Notes: generated by a model from the sequence alone, not told the origin. A DNA stretch of 6,538 nucleotides from CAYOWK01 sp964407665 (GCA_964407665.1 CAYOWK010000092.1:1-6538), one strand, 5' to 3'. Counted from the stretch's first letter, positions 1 to 6,538 are shown. Program-made: numbers and translations.

Positions 1-1083
1 GACGCGCTTGATGTCGTTCTGGGCGAGGCCCACCGTTGCAGCGAACAGGCAGGTGATGGCGCCGGTGATCGTGATGATGTTGGCCGCAACCGTCGTGTAC
101 TCGTAAAGGTAGGACGCGCGGCAGACCAGGAACACGCCGGCGGTCACCATCGTGGCGGCATGGATGAGGGCGGAAACCGGCGTTGGGCCTTCCATCGCGT
201 CCGGCAGCCAGGTGTGCAGGAAGAACTGCGCCGACTTGCCCATCGCGCCAATGAACAGCAGCACGCCGATCACCTCGAGACCCCAGACATACTGGCCGAG
301 GAACTCGAACTTCACTTCGCGGATGGCCGTCGCGACGGCGTCCCCGATCGGCTGGACGGGAATGTTGTTGGCTATGATGCCGAACACGGTGTCGAAGCCC
401 ACCGACGAGAAGCGCTCTACGCCGATCGACTGCAGGTAGGCGGCGTTGATCACGCCGTCAGGACCGATCATCTCGGCAGGCGGCTGGATGGTGAAGACCA
501 GCGCCATGATCCCGAGCGCAAAGCCGAAGTCGCCGACGCGGTTGACCACGAAAGCCTTGATGGCGGCGGCGTTGGCGGACGGCTTCTTGAACCAGAAACC
601 GATGAGCAGGTATGAGGCCAGCCCCACGCCTTCCCAGCCGAAGAACATCTGGATGAAGTTGTCGGCCGTCACCAGCATGAGCATGGCGAAGGTGAACAGC
701 GACAGGTAGGCGAAGAAGCGGGCCTTGTCGGGATCCTCTTCCATGTAGCCGATGGAGTAGATGTGGACGAGCGCCGAGACGCTGGTCACGACGAACATCA
801 TCACAACCGACAAGGTGTCGATGCGGATGGCCCAGTCTGCGACGAAGGTGCCGACATCGAACCAGCGCGCCAGCGTCACGACGTGCGCGCCGGCCTCGTG
901 GTGGCCTCCGAAGGTGTGCTGGAAGAACAGCGTGCCGGCGAGCGCAGCAGCGCTTACCACCAGCAGCGTGGTGATAGCCATGGAGCCACGGTCCCCGAGG
1001 AACCGTTGACCCAATCCGGCGACGACCGCAGCCGCGCCAGGCGCCAGCACGATCAGCAGCGCTGCGAGTTCCTGAAAGTCCAC
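1..1083 (-). CDS. nuoL: NADH-quinone oxidoreductase subunit L (NuoL), 3'-truncated by window edge
   Basis: NuoL is the distal antiporter-like proton-pumping subunit (mitochondrial ND5 homologue). The frame starts at GTG 1083 and stays open for 361 codons to the window edge. The full protein is usually 610-700 residues, so the C-terminal half, including the lateral helix, is missing. This start is supported by a strong GGAAGGGAG 7 nt upstream and by the hydrophobic first helix directly after it. Conserved parts are HIYSIGYMEEDP (107-118), FFGWEGVGLASYLLIGFW (147-164, with Glu151), NRVGD (181-185), GAMGKSAQFFLHTWLPDAME (279-298, with Lys283) and GPTPVSALIHAATMVTAGVF (299-318). Glu151, Asp185 and Lys283 correspond to the E. 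coli proton-channel residues Glu144, Asp178 and Lys229. The distance from Asp185 to Lys283 is about 47 residues longer than in E. coli, from extra sequence near 200-265. The last residues in the window, QNDIKRV, match the usual DIKR motif. Confidence 0.98.
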   Translation of the reverse strand, partial: MDFQELAALLIVLAPGAAAVVAGLGQRFLGDRGSMAITTLLVVSAAALAGTLFFQHTFGGHHEAGAHVVTLARWFDVGTFVADWAIRIDTLSVVMMFVVTSVSALVHIYSIGYMEEDPDKARFFAYLSLFTFAMLMLVTADNFIQMFFGWEGVGLASYLLIGFWFKKPSANAAAIKAFVVNRVGDFGFALGIMALVFTIQPPAEMIGPDGVINAAYLQSIGVERFSSVGFDTVFGIIANNIPVQPIGDAVATAIREVKFEFLGQYVWGLEVIGVLLFIGAMGKSAQFFLHTWLPDAMEGPTPVSALIHAATMVTAGVFLVCRASYLYEYTTVAANIITITGAITCLFAATVGLAQNDIKRV

Positions 1084-1090
1084 GCCCCAG

Positions 1091-1099
1091 CTCCCTTCC
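1091..1099 (-). promoter_or_regulatory. Ribosome binding site of nuoL
   Basis: GGAAGGGAG on the minus strand lies 7 nt before the GTG at 1083. It is the clearest Shine-Dalgarno sequence in the window and decides the nuoL start, since no ATG occurs nearby in frame. The first ATG in frame is at residue 35, inside the conserved N-terminal region. Confidence 0.75.
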
Positions 1100-1102
1100 C
1101 GA

Positions 1103-1411
1103 CTAGCCCTTGAGGACGTTGACGTCTTCCACGGCGATGGCGCCGCGGTTGCGGAAATAGACAACCAGGATCGCAAGACCGACGGCTGCTTCCGCAGCAG
1201 CGACAGTCAGGACGAGCATGGCGAAGACCTGGCCGATGATCGTGCCGCCGAAGACGGAGAACGCGACCAGGTTGATGTTGACCGACAGCAGGATCAGCTC
1301 GATCGCCATGAGGATGACGATGATGTTCTTGCGGTTCACGAAGATGCCGAAGACGCCGATCGTGAAGAGAGCGGCGGAAACGGCGAGGTAGTGCCCGAGC
1401 GTGAGTTCCAT
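1103..1411 (-). CDS. nuoK: NADH-quinone oxidoreductase subunit K (NuoK)
   Basis: NuoK is a three-helix membrane-arm subunit (mitochondrial ND4L homologue) that contributes to a proton path between NuoJ and NuoN. The product is 102 residues, the usual length. Helices lie near residues 5-24, 29-52 and 60-86. Two buried glutamates known to matter in E. coli (Glu36 and Glu72) have equivalents here at Glu38 (AIELILLSVN) and Glu74 (AAAEAAVGLAILV), so the proton path appears intact. The ATG lies 2 nt after the nuoJ TGA. An AGGGGG stretch sits 7 nt upstream within the end of nuoJ, so translation is very likely coupled. The stop is TAG, and a 19-nt gap leads to nuoL. Confidence 0.99.
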   Translation of the reverse strand: MELTLGHYLAVSAALFTIGVFGIFVNRKNIIVILMAIELILLSVNINLVAFSVFGGTIIGQVFAMLVLTVAAAEAAVGLAILVVYFRNRGAIAVEDVNVLKG

Positions 1412-1413
1412 GG

Positions 1414-2007
1414 TCAGACCCCCTGCCCCGGTTTGACGTCTTTCAGTTCAACCGCATCCTTGCGCTTGCGATTGGTCTGCTCGTTGATGTTCTGCCGCTT
1501 GACGCCCGGTCTGGCGCGCAGGGTCAGGACGATGGCCCCCATCATGGCGATCAGCAGCACGACGCCCGCCAGCTGGAAGAGCAGCAGATAGTCCGTATAG
1601 AGGACTTTCGACAGCGCCTCGGCATTGGTGTCCGCGCCCGGCGCCGGGTCAACTGTCGCTGCCGTGTCAAAGGTCGCTGCAGCCGCGACGACGCCGAGTT
1701 CAACGAGCAAGGCAATAGCGAGTATCACCCCCATCGGTACGTAGTTCATGAAGCCGTTCTTGAGCTCGGCGAAATCCACGTCGAGCATCATGACGACGAA
1801 GAGGAACAGCACGGCGACGGCGCCGACATAGACGACCACCAGCAGCATCGCGAGGAACTCGGCCCCGATCAGCACCAGCAGGCCTGCGGACGTGAAGAAC
1901 GCAAGGATGAGCCAGAGCACGGAGTGCACCGGGTTCTTGGCCGCGATCACGAACAGGGCCGAAAGCACGACCACGCTCGAGAGGATGTAAAAAGCAATCA
2001 GCTGCAC
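1414..2007 (-). CDS. nuoJ: NADH-quinone oxidoreductase subunit J (NuoJ)
   Basis: NuoJ is a small membrane-arm subunit (mitochondrial ND6 homologue) near the joint between quinone site and proton channels. The product is 197 residues with about five membrane segments. Residues 1-22 form the first, followed by the conserved AKNPVHSVLWLILAFF (23-38). The hallmark third helix VVVYVGAVAVLFLFVVMM (57-74) contains Tyr59 and the glycine region where the family has a pi-bulge. Further hydrophobic stretches lie near 90-112 and 140-163. The tail from about residue 164 is charged, begins LRARPGVKRQ and ends KPGQGV, as in alphaproteobacterial NuoJ. The start is GTG at 2007. No ATG lies in frame between it and the nuoI stop, and the N terminus QLIAFYILS fits the family start. 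The ribosome site is weak (GGGG, 6 nt away). The TGA stop is 2 nt before nuoK. Confidence 0.98.
   Translation of the reverse strand: MQLIAFYILSSVVVLSALFVIAAKNPVHSVLWLILAFFTSAGLLVLIGAEFLAMLLVVVYVGAVAVLFLFVVMMLDVDFAELKNGFMNYVPMGVILAIALLVELGVVAAAATFDTAATVDPAPGADTNAEALSKVLYTDYLLLFQLAGVVLLIAMMGAIVLTLRARPGVKRQNINEQTNRKRKDAVELKDVKPGQGV
1419..1424 (-). promoter_or_regulatory. Ribosome binding site of nuoK
   Basis: AGGGGG on the minus strand lies 7 nt before the nuoK ATG and within the codons for the last residues of NuoJ. It is a fair but not perfect Shine-Dalgarno match. With only 2 nt between the genes, coupling to nuoJ translation probably matters as much. Confidence 0.5.
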
Positions 2008-2070
2008 GCTGCGCCCCGTTTGCTGCCCTAAGGCCTGATCCCAAGTCCGTCCCGCCGAGTCGCGGGCCTT
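2008..2070 (-). other. nuoI-nuoJ spacer with small possible hairpin
   Basis: This 63-nt spacer is the only gap over 20 nt in the window. Just after the nuoI stop, CCCGC and GCGGG (2066-2062 and 2055-2051) could pair into a 5-bp stem with a 6-nt loop. An alternative pairing joins AAGGCC (2070-2065) with GGCCTT (2035-2030), and the two structures overlap. No T-run follows, so it does not look like a terminator. The spacer contains no stop codon in the nuoJ frame and no in-frame ATG. Such short GC-rich pairings arise easily by chance, so a role is unproven. Confidence 0.3.
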
Positions 2071-2556
2071 TTATCTGTAGCGCGCGTCGAGTTCCAGATT
2101 GCGGGCGATCTCGCGTTCCCAGCGATCGCCGTTCTCCAGCAGTCGTTCCTTGTCGTAGTAGAGCTCCTCGCGGGTCTCTGTCGCGAATTCGAGGTTCGGG
2201 CCTTCCACGATGGCGTCCACGGGGCACGCCTCCTGGCAGAAGCCGCAGTAGATGCACTTCACCATGTCGATGTCATAGCGGGTGGTGCGGCGGCTGCCGT
2301 CCTCCCGGGGCTCGGCTTCGATGGTGATGGCCTGCGCCGGGCAGATCGCTTCGCACAGTTTGCAGGCGATGCAACGTTCCTCGCCGTTGGCGTAACGCCG
2401 CAGGGCGTGCTCGCCACGGAAGCGCGGGCTCTGCGGGTTGCGCTCGAACGGGTAGTTCACCGTCGCCTTGGGCGAGAAGAAGATGCGCATCGCAAGGAAG
2501 AAGGCGGACACGAAGTCCGTCAGAAGCGCGCCGCGAATGGCTTGACCGATAGACAT
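2071..2556 (-). CDS. nuoI: NADH-quinone oxidoreductase subunit I (NuoI), 2x[4Fe-4S]
   Basis: NuoI is the ferredoxin-like subunit at the base of the peripheral arm. It holds clusters N6a and N6b and relays electrons towards N2 and the quinone. The product is 161 residues, a normal length for alphaproteobacteria. An amphipathic or hydrophobic N-terminal stretch (about residues 8-28) probably lies against the membrane near NuoH. Two classical CxxCxxCxxxCP motifs follow: Cys62, 65, 68, 72 (CIACKLCEAICP) and Cys101, 104, 107, 111 (CIYCGFCQEACP). As usual for such folds, the fourth cysteine of each motif is expected to ligate the other cluster. The middle segment GEHALRRYANGEERCIACK is typical of the family. 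The ATG follows the nuoH stop with no gap and has AGGAG 5 nt upstream. The TAA stop is followed by the widest spacer in the window. Confidence 0.99.
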   Translation of the reverse strand: MSIGQAIRGALLTDFVSAFFLAMRIFFSPKATVNYPFERNPQSPRFRGEHALRRYANGEERCIACKLCEAICPAQAITIEAEPREDGSRRTTRYDIDMVKCIYCGFCQEACPVDAIVEGPNLEFATETREELYYDKERLLENGDRWEREIARNLELDARYR

Positions 2557-3630
2557 CTAGGCTCCTGCCCCTCCGGCCGCTTTGACGAAGACCACGTAGG
2601 CGGAAATCAGCACGACCGCGACCAGCGAGGTCGGCAGGAAGATCTTCCAGCCGAGTCGCATGAGCTGGTCATAGCGGTAGCGGGGTACGATCGCCTTCAC
2701 CATCGCAAACATGAAGAAGAAGAAGACGACCTTCACGCAGAACACCACCAGCCCGCCCAGGCTGATCAGCCAGTCCGGGAGGCCCGTCACCGGGATCGGA
2801 ATGGGCGAATGCCAGCCGCCGAAGAACAAGATGGTCAGCATCGCGCACATCAGGACGATGCTGACGTATTCACCGAGCATGAAGAGCAGATAGGGCGTCG
2901 AGGAATATTCGACCTGGTAGCCGGCCACGAGTTCGGATTCCGCTTCCGGGAGGTCGAACGGAGGCCGGTTGGTTTCGGCCAGCGCCGAGATGAAGAACAT
3001 CACGAACATCGGGAACATGACGAACAGGGTCGGGAACGCGAACGCGTGCCAGTTCCAGAAACCGCCCGACTGGTTGTTGACGATGTCCGAGAGATTCATC
3101 GACCCGACCAGCAGCAGCACCGTGATGATGATGAAGCCGATGGAAACCTCGTAGCTCACCATCTGCGCAGCAGAGCGGAGGCCGCCGAGGAAGGGATACT
3201 TCGAGTTCGAAGCCCAGCCGCCCATGATGATGCCGTAGACGCCGAGCGAGGAGATCGCGAACAGGTAGAGGACGCCGACGTTCAGGTTGGCGATGACCCA
3301 GCCCGGCGCGACCGGCACGACGGCCCACCCGACAAGGGCCAGCGTACAGGTGAGAACCGGCGCAAGCAGGAACACGGTCTTGTTGGCGCCGGCCGGGATG
3401 ATCACTTCCTTGAAGACGAACTTCAGAAGGTCCGCGAACGACTGCAGCAGGCCAAAGGCGCCCACCACGTTCGGCCCCTTGCGCATCTGCACAGCGGCCC
3501 AGACCTTGCGGTCCATCAGCAGCAGGAAGGCGATCGAGACGAGCAGGATGATCGTGAACACCACGACCTGCAGGATGGCAAGACCAACCCCGCCCCAGAC
3601 GCCGCCGCCCCATTCGATAAGCTTGTTCAT
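2557..3630 (-). CDS. nuoH: NADH-quinone oxidoreductase subunit H (NuoH)
   Basis: NuoH is the inner-membrane subunit that joins the two arms of complex I and forms much of the quinone pocket and the first part of the proton path. It is the homologue of mitochondrial ND1. The 357-residue product is somewhat longer than E. coli NuoH (about 325) and typical of alphaproteobacteria. It is strongly hydrophobic, with about eight membrane segments, the first near residues 18-38. Conserved features are MDRKVWAAVQMRKGPNVVGA (39-58) and LQSFADLLKFVFKE (62-75) at the quinone entry, SNSKYPFLGGLRSAAQMVSY (141-160), the acidic loop AETNRPPFDLPEAESELVAG (218-237), EYSSTPYLLFMLGEY (241-255), and RYRYDQLMRLGWK (317-329) near the C terminus. 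The ATG lies 12 nt after the nuoG stop. Its ribosome site is poor (AGGGG, 9 nt away), so coupling to nuoG translation is likely. The TAG stop directly abuts the nuoI ATG. Confidence 0.99.
   Translation of the reverse strand: MNKLIEWGGGVWGGVGLAILQVVVFTIILLVSIAFLLLMDRKVWAAVQMRKGPNVVGAFGLLQSFADLLKFVFKEVIIPAGANKTVFLLAPVLTCTLALVGWAVVPVAPGWVIANLNVGVLYLFAISSLGVYGIIMGGWASNSKYPFLGGLRSAAQMVSYEVSIGFIIITVLLLVGSMNLSDIVNNQSGGFWNWHAFAFPTLFVMFPMFVMFFISALAETNRPPFDLPEAESELVAGYQVEYSSTPYLLFMLGEYVSIVLMCAMLTILFFGGWHSPIPIPVTGLPDWLISLGGLVVFCVKVVFFFFMFAMVKAIVPRYRYDQLMRLGWKIFLPTSLVAVVLISAYVVFVKAAGGAGA
2562..2566 (-). promoter_or_regulatory. Ribosome binding site of nuoI
   Basis: AGGAG on the minus strand lies 5 nt before the nuoI ATG and inside the last codons of nuoH. 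Because the nuoH stop directly abuts this ATG, ribosomes ending nuoH could restart here, or new ones could load on this site. Confidence 0.65.
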
Positions 3631-3642
3631 CTGCGCGCGCCC

Positions 3643-5763
3643 CTATTCCGCAGCCACAGCGGCGGCCGGAGCCGCAGCCTGTTCAGCGCACTCCGCCATG
3701 GTGCGGGATGCGCGCGCGATCGCGTTGGTCAGGTAGAAGGACTTCACCGGCGAATGGAACTGAGCCGCCCCCAGGTCGCCCGCCGAGCCATAAGGCGGCG
3801 CCGCGCTGGACGCCGTTGTAGCTGGCGCGAAGTCGGTCCCGAGGAATACGGGATGATCCTGCGCCAGCTTCGCCCGCAGCTGGGCCAGCGTGTCATACGG
3901 CAGGGTCTTGCCGACCACGCCCGAGAGCGCGCGGATGATCGCCCAGTCTTCCCGCGCCTCGCCTTTCGGCGTGACGGCGCGCTGGGTCCGCTGCACGCGG
4001 CCTTCCATGTTGACATAGGTGCCCGATTTTTCGGTGTAGGCCGCAGCCGGAAGGATCACATCCGCCACATGGGCGCCGGCGTCGCCGTGCGTTCCGATGT
4101 AGATGACATTCGTCTTCTCGAGCCCTTTGGTGTCGATCTCGTCGGCGCCCAGCAGGATCACCGTGTCGATGGCGCCCTCGGCAGCACCCGCCAGAATGCC
4201 GGCGACGTCCTTGCCGCCACTGGCGGGCAGGAAACCGATATCCAGACCGCCAACGCGAGCCGCTGCTGTGTGAAGGATGTTAAAGCCGTTCCAGCCGTCT
4301 TCGCCCTTGAAGGCGCCGACCGCAGCCGCGAGCGCTGACACAGCGTTGAGCACCGCAGCGCCGTTGGAGCCCGACAGCGCGCCGGCGCCGACGATCACCA
4401 TCGGACGTTTGGCCTTGGCCAGATCGTCGAAGAAGGGATGCCCAGCCTTCAGGCCGGCAAGCGTTTCGGCCCCCGCGCCCAGATGCGAGTAGCCGTAAGT
4501 GAGGTCCATCCGCTCGCCGACCACCCCAACCTTGAGGTCGGACCGCAGCCAGTTCTTGCGAATACGAGCGTTGAGAACAGGCGCCTCGAGACGCGGATTG
4601 GCGCCGATCAGCAGGATCGCATCGGCTTCGTCGATGCCCATGATGGTAGAGTTGAACAGCCAGCTCTCGCGCGGCAGGACCGTGCCATCCGCCGCAAGGC
4701 CGAGGGCGACGCCATCCTGGCGGCAGTCCATCGACTTCACGCCGAGCGAGGTCAGAAGGTCCTTCACGGCCTTCATGCTCTCGACATCGGCAAGGTCGCC
4801 AGCGATGGCGCCGATGCGGTCGGGTGACGCGTTGAGGAAGCTCGCCGCCTTCGCCAGGGCTTCACCCCAGGTCGCAGGCGTCAGCTTGCCGTTCACGCGG
4901 ACATACGGACGATCCAGACGCTGGCGGCCGAGGCCGTCCCAGACGAACCGCGTCTTGTCCGAGATCCACTCCTCGTTGATCTCCTCGTTCACACGCGGAA
5001 GGATACGCATGACGGTCGGCCCGCGCGCGTCCACGCGGATGGCGGCGCCCATGGCGTCCATCACGTCGATGCTCTCGGTCTTCCGGAGTTCCCAGGGACG
5101 GGCGTTGAAGGCGTACGGCTTCGACGTCAGCGCACCGACCGGACACAGGTCGATCACGTTGCCCGACAGCTCCGAGGTCAGCGACTTCTCGAGATAGGTC
5201 GTGATCTCGGCATCCTCGCCGCGATTGGCGAGACCGATCTCTTCCACGCCAGCGACTTCCGCCGCGAAACGGACGCAGCGTGTGCACTGGATGCAGCGGG
5301 TCATGATCGTCTTGACCAGCGGGCCCATGTATTTGTCATCGACCGCGCGCTTGTTTTCCGCATAGCGTGAATAGGCGCGGCCATAGCCCATTGCCTGATC
5401 CTGCAGGTCGCACTCGCCGCCCTGGTCGCAGATCGGGCAATCCAGCGGGTGGTTGATCAGCAGGAATTCCATCACGCCATTGCGGGCCTTGATGGCGCGC
5501 GGGCTCTTGGTCTCGATCTTCGGCGGGGTGCCATCCGGGTTCGGGCGCATGTCGCCCACGGTCTGGGCGCAGCTGGCGATGGGCTTGGGCGCGCCCACCC
5601 AGTCCACCAGGCACATGCGGCAATTGCCGGCGATGGACAGACGCTCGTGATAGCAGAAGCGCGGAATCTCGGCGCCAGCGGCCTCGCACGCCTGCAACAG
5701 CGTGTAGGACTTGGGCACGTCGACTTCGACGCCGTCGACGACGAGTTTGAAGGTGTCGCTCAT
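3643..5763 (-). CDS. nuoG: NADH-quinone oxidoreductase subunit G (NuoG)
   Basis: NuoG is the large iron-sulfur subunit of the peripheral arm and carries electrons from NuoF towards NuoI. The product is 706 residues, near the roughly 690 usual in alphaproteobacteria and shorter than the roughly 900 of E. coli. The N-terminal ferredoxin-like domain has 2Fe-2S N1b ligands Cys37, Cys48, Cys51 and Cys65. His105, Cys109, Cys112 and Cys118 (HPLDCPICDQGGEC) ligate N5. Cys157, Cys160, Cys163 and Cys207 (CIQCTRC ... DLCPVGALTSKP) ligate N4. The rest, from about residue 220, is the degenerate molybdopterin-oxidoreductase-like domain, including ILPAAAYTEKSGTYVNMEGR near 570-589. The cysteines that hold the extra N7 cluster in E. 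coli are absent. The last residues form an alanine-rich tail of unclear role. The ATG has a GGAG 7 nt upstream that overlaps the end of nuoF, suggesting coupled translation. The stop is TAG. Confidence 0.99.
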   Translation of the reverse strand: MSDTFKLVVDGVEVDVPKSYTLLQACEAAGAEIPRFCYHERLSIAGNCRMCLVDWVGAPKPIASCAQTVGDMRPNPDGTPPKIETKSPRAIKARNGVMEFLLINHPLDCPICDQGGECDLQDQAMGYGRAYSRYAENKRAVDDKYMGPLVKTIMTRCIQCTRCVRFAAEVAGVEEIGLANRGEDAEITTYLEKSLTSELSGNVIDLCPVGALTSKPYAFNARPWELRKTESIDVMDAMGAAIRVDARGPTVMRILPRVNEEINEEWISDKTRFVWDGLGRQRLDRPYVRVNGKLTPATWGEALAKAASFLNASPDRIGAIAGDLADVESMKAVKDLLTSLGVKSMDCRQDGVALGLAADGTVLPRESWLFNSTIMGIDEADAILLIGANPRLEAPVLNARIRKNWLRSDLKVGVVGERMDLTYGYSHLGAGAETLAGLKAGHPFFDDLAKAKRPMVIVGAGALSGSNGAAVLNAVSALAAAVGAFKGEDGWNGFNILHTAAARVGGLDIGFLPASGGKDVAGILAGAAEGAIDTVILLGADEIDTKGLEKTNVIYIGTHGDAGAHVADVILPAAAYTEKSGTYVNMEGRVQRTQRAVTPKGEAREDWAIIRALSGVVGKTLPYDTLAQLRAKLAQDHPVFLGTDFAPATTASSAAPPYGSAGDLGAAQFHSPVKSFYLTNAIARASRTMAECAEQAAAPAAAVAAE

Positions 5764-5767
5764 GCCC

Positions 5768-6538
5768 CTACTCCGCCGCCGTCAGCGTGGCGCCCTGGAC
5801 GTGGGGCTTGCCTGCGCGATACCGGTTGATGCGGTCCTCGATCTCGTGCCGGAAGTGCCGGATCAGACCCTGGACCGGCCACGCAGCCGCGTCGCCAAGG
5901 GCGCAGATCGTGTGGCCTTCCACCTGGCTGGCGACGTCCAGAAGCAGGTCGATTTCCGAGGTTTCCGCTTCGCCTGCCGCCATGCGCGTCAGCACACGCC
6001 ACATCCAACCCGTGCCTTCGCGGCACGGCGTGCACTGGCCGCAGCTCTCGTGCTTGTAGAAGTACGAGATGCGGGCGATGGCGCGAACGACGTCGGTGGA
6101 CTGGTCCATGACGATGACCGCCGCCGTGCCGAGGCCCGACTTCACATCGCGCAGCGCGTCGAAATCCATCAGGACCGTGTCGCAGATCTCGCGCGGCAGC
6201 AGCGGAACGGACGAGCCGCCCGGGATCACCGCCTTGAGGTTCTGCCAGCCGCCGCGAACGCCGCCGCAATGCTCTTCGAGCAACGTCCGGAGCGGAATCG
6301 ACATCTCTTCTTCCACGTTGCACGGCCGCTCGACGTGACCGGAGATGCAGAAGACCTTGGTGCCCGTGTTGTTGGCGCGGCCGAACTTGGCAAACCAGCT
6401 GGCACCACGGCGCAGGATGGTCGGCGCAACGGCGATCGACTCGACGTTGTTGACGGTGGTCGGGCAGCCATAGAGGCCGGCGTTTGCCGGGAATGGCGGC
6501 TTCAGGCGCGGCTGGCCCTTCTTGCCTTCAAGGCTCTC
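5768..6538 (-). CDS. nuoF: NADH-quinone oxidoreductase subunit F (NuoF), 5'-truncated by window edge
   Basis: NuoF is the FMN- and NADH-binding subunit of the peripheral arm of complex I, on the cytoplasmic side. It takes hydride from NADH and passes electrons to cluster N3. The reading frame is open to the window end and gives the last 256 residues. The family is usually about 430-440 residues, so the N-terminal glycine-rich FMN/NADH-binding part lies outside. Visible landmarks, numbered from the first codon in the window, are ESLEGKKGQPRLKPPFPA at the start, GCPTTVNNVES near 24-34, VIPGGSSVPLLP near 104-115, and the 4Fe-4S N3 ligands ESCGQCTPCREG (Cys166, 169, 172) with Cys212 in HTICALGDA. 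A GTG at 6316 could look like a start but is internal, because conserved NuoF sequence continues upstream of it. The TAG stop is followed after 4 nt by nuoG. The cysteine pattern makes the identification very secure. Confidence 0.98.
   Translation of the reverse strand, partial: ESLEGKKGQPRLKPPFPANAGLYGCPTTVNNVESIAVAPTILRRGASWFAKFGRANNTGTKVFCISGHVERPCNVEEEMSIPLRTLLEEHCGGVRGGWQNLKAVIPGGSSVPLLPREICDTVLMDFDALRDVKSGLGTAAVIVMDQSTDVVRAIARISYFYKHESCGQCTPCREGTGWMWRVLTRMAAGEAETSEIDLLLDVASQVEGHTICALGDAAAWPVQGLIRHFRHEIEDRINRYRAGKPHVQGATLTAAE
5771..5774 (-). promoter_or_regulatory. Ribosome binding site of nuoG
   Basis: GGAG on the minus strand lies 7 nt before the nuoG ATG and runs directly into the nuoF TAG stop (GGAGTAG). 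It supports the ATG at 5763 as the nuoG start, which also gives the standard N terminus of the ferredoxin-like domain. Confidence 0.6.

Noticed and set aside
160..615. Plus-strand open frames over the nuoL region (also at 152-439, 446-709 and 763-1113)
   Set aside because: They lie opposite a continuous, highly conserved NuoL frame. Their predicted products show shadow composition and no recognisable domain.
2030..2070. Rho-independent terminator between nuoI and nuoJ
   Set aside because: The stem is only 5-6 bp and no T-run follows it in the direction of transcription. The genes on both sides belong to one complex and need co-expression.
2407..4338. A 643-codon open frame on the plus strand, antisense to nuoG, nuoH and nuoI
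   Set aside because: Its product is a biased mix of Arg, His, Glu, Asp and Gln with no domain, and it spans three well-supported genes on the other strand. Long antisense frames of this kind are common in GC-rich genomes as a by-product of codon usage.
6314..6316. GTG at 6316 as a possible nuoF start
   Set aside because: Conserved NuoF residues continue in the same frame upstream to the window edge, so this is an internal valine codon.
5760..6323. Minus-strand frame overlapping the nuoF 3' end in another phase
   Set aside because: The product is rich in Arg, Gly and Pro without family features. The NuoF frame with its N3 cysteine motif covers the same bases.
6226..6471. Short minus-strand frame within nuoF
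   Set aside because: It is out of phase with the conserved NuoF sequence, and its Arg/Ser/Pro-rich product indicates a frame shadow.

Overview
The window is a stretch of a respiratory complex I (NADH:quinone oxidoreductase, nuo) operon. All genes lie on the minus strand, so transcription runs from position 6538 towards position 1. In transcription order they are nuoF (5' end missing), nuoG, nuoH, nuoI, nuoJ, nuoK and nuoL (3' end missing). The order F-G-H-I-J-K-L is the usual bacterial one, and no foreign gene interrupts it in this window.

The organism looks like an alphaproteobacterium. The DNA is GC-rich. NuoG lacks the extra N7 cluster cysteines seen in E. coli. NuoH, NuoI, NuoJ and NuoK carry sequence typical of the alphaproteobacterial/mitochondrial branch, such as the NuoH region AETNRPPFDLPEAESELVAG and a basic NuoJ tail ending KPGQG. 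A Hyphomonadaceae- or Caulobacterales-like source is plausible, but this is an impression from remembered sequences and not a demonstrated placement.

Layout: nuoF 6538-5768 (C-terminal 256 residues, N3 cluster), 4-nt gap; nuoG 5763-3643 (clusters N1b, N5, N4), 12-nt gap; nuoH 3630-2557, no gap (stop and start codons abut); nuoI 2556-2071 (clusters N6a and N6b), 63-nt gap with a small possible hairpin; nuoJ 2007-1414 (GTG start), 2-nt gap; nuoK 1411-1103, 19-nt gap; nuoL 1083-1 (GTG start, N-terminal 361 residues). The longest stretch without a gene is the 63-nt nuoI-nuoJ spacer. I see no promoter, terminator, RNA gene, mobile element, CRISPR array or long repeat.

Together the genes cover the electron path and part of the proton path. 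NuoF (with NuoE outside the window) takes electrons from NADH. NuoG and NuoI pass them along iron-sulfur clusters to the quinone site at NuoH. NuoJ, NuoK and NuoL belong to the membrane arm that couples this to proton pumping. The tight spacing implies translational coupling and co-assembly.

I found no undescribed system. The points most worth a second look are a roughly 47-residue longer segment in NuoL than in E. coli, between two key proton-channel residues, and the nuoI-nuoJ spacer, where the nuoI stop codon is in frame with nuoJ.
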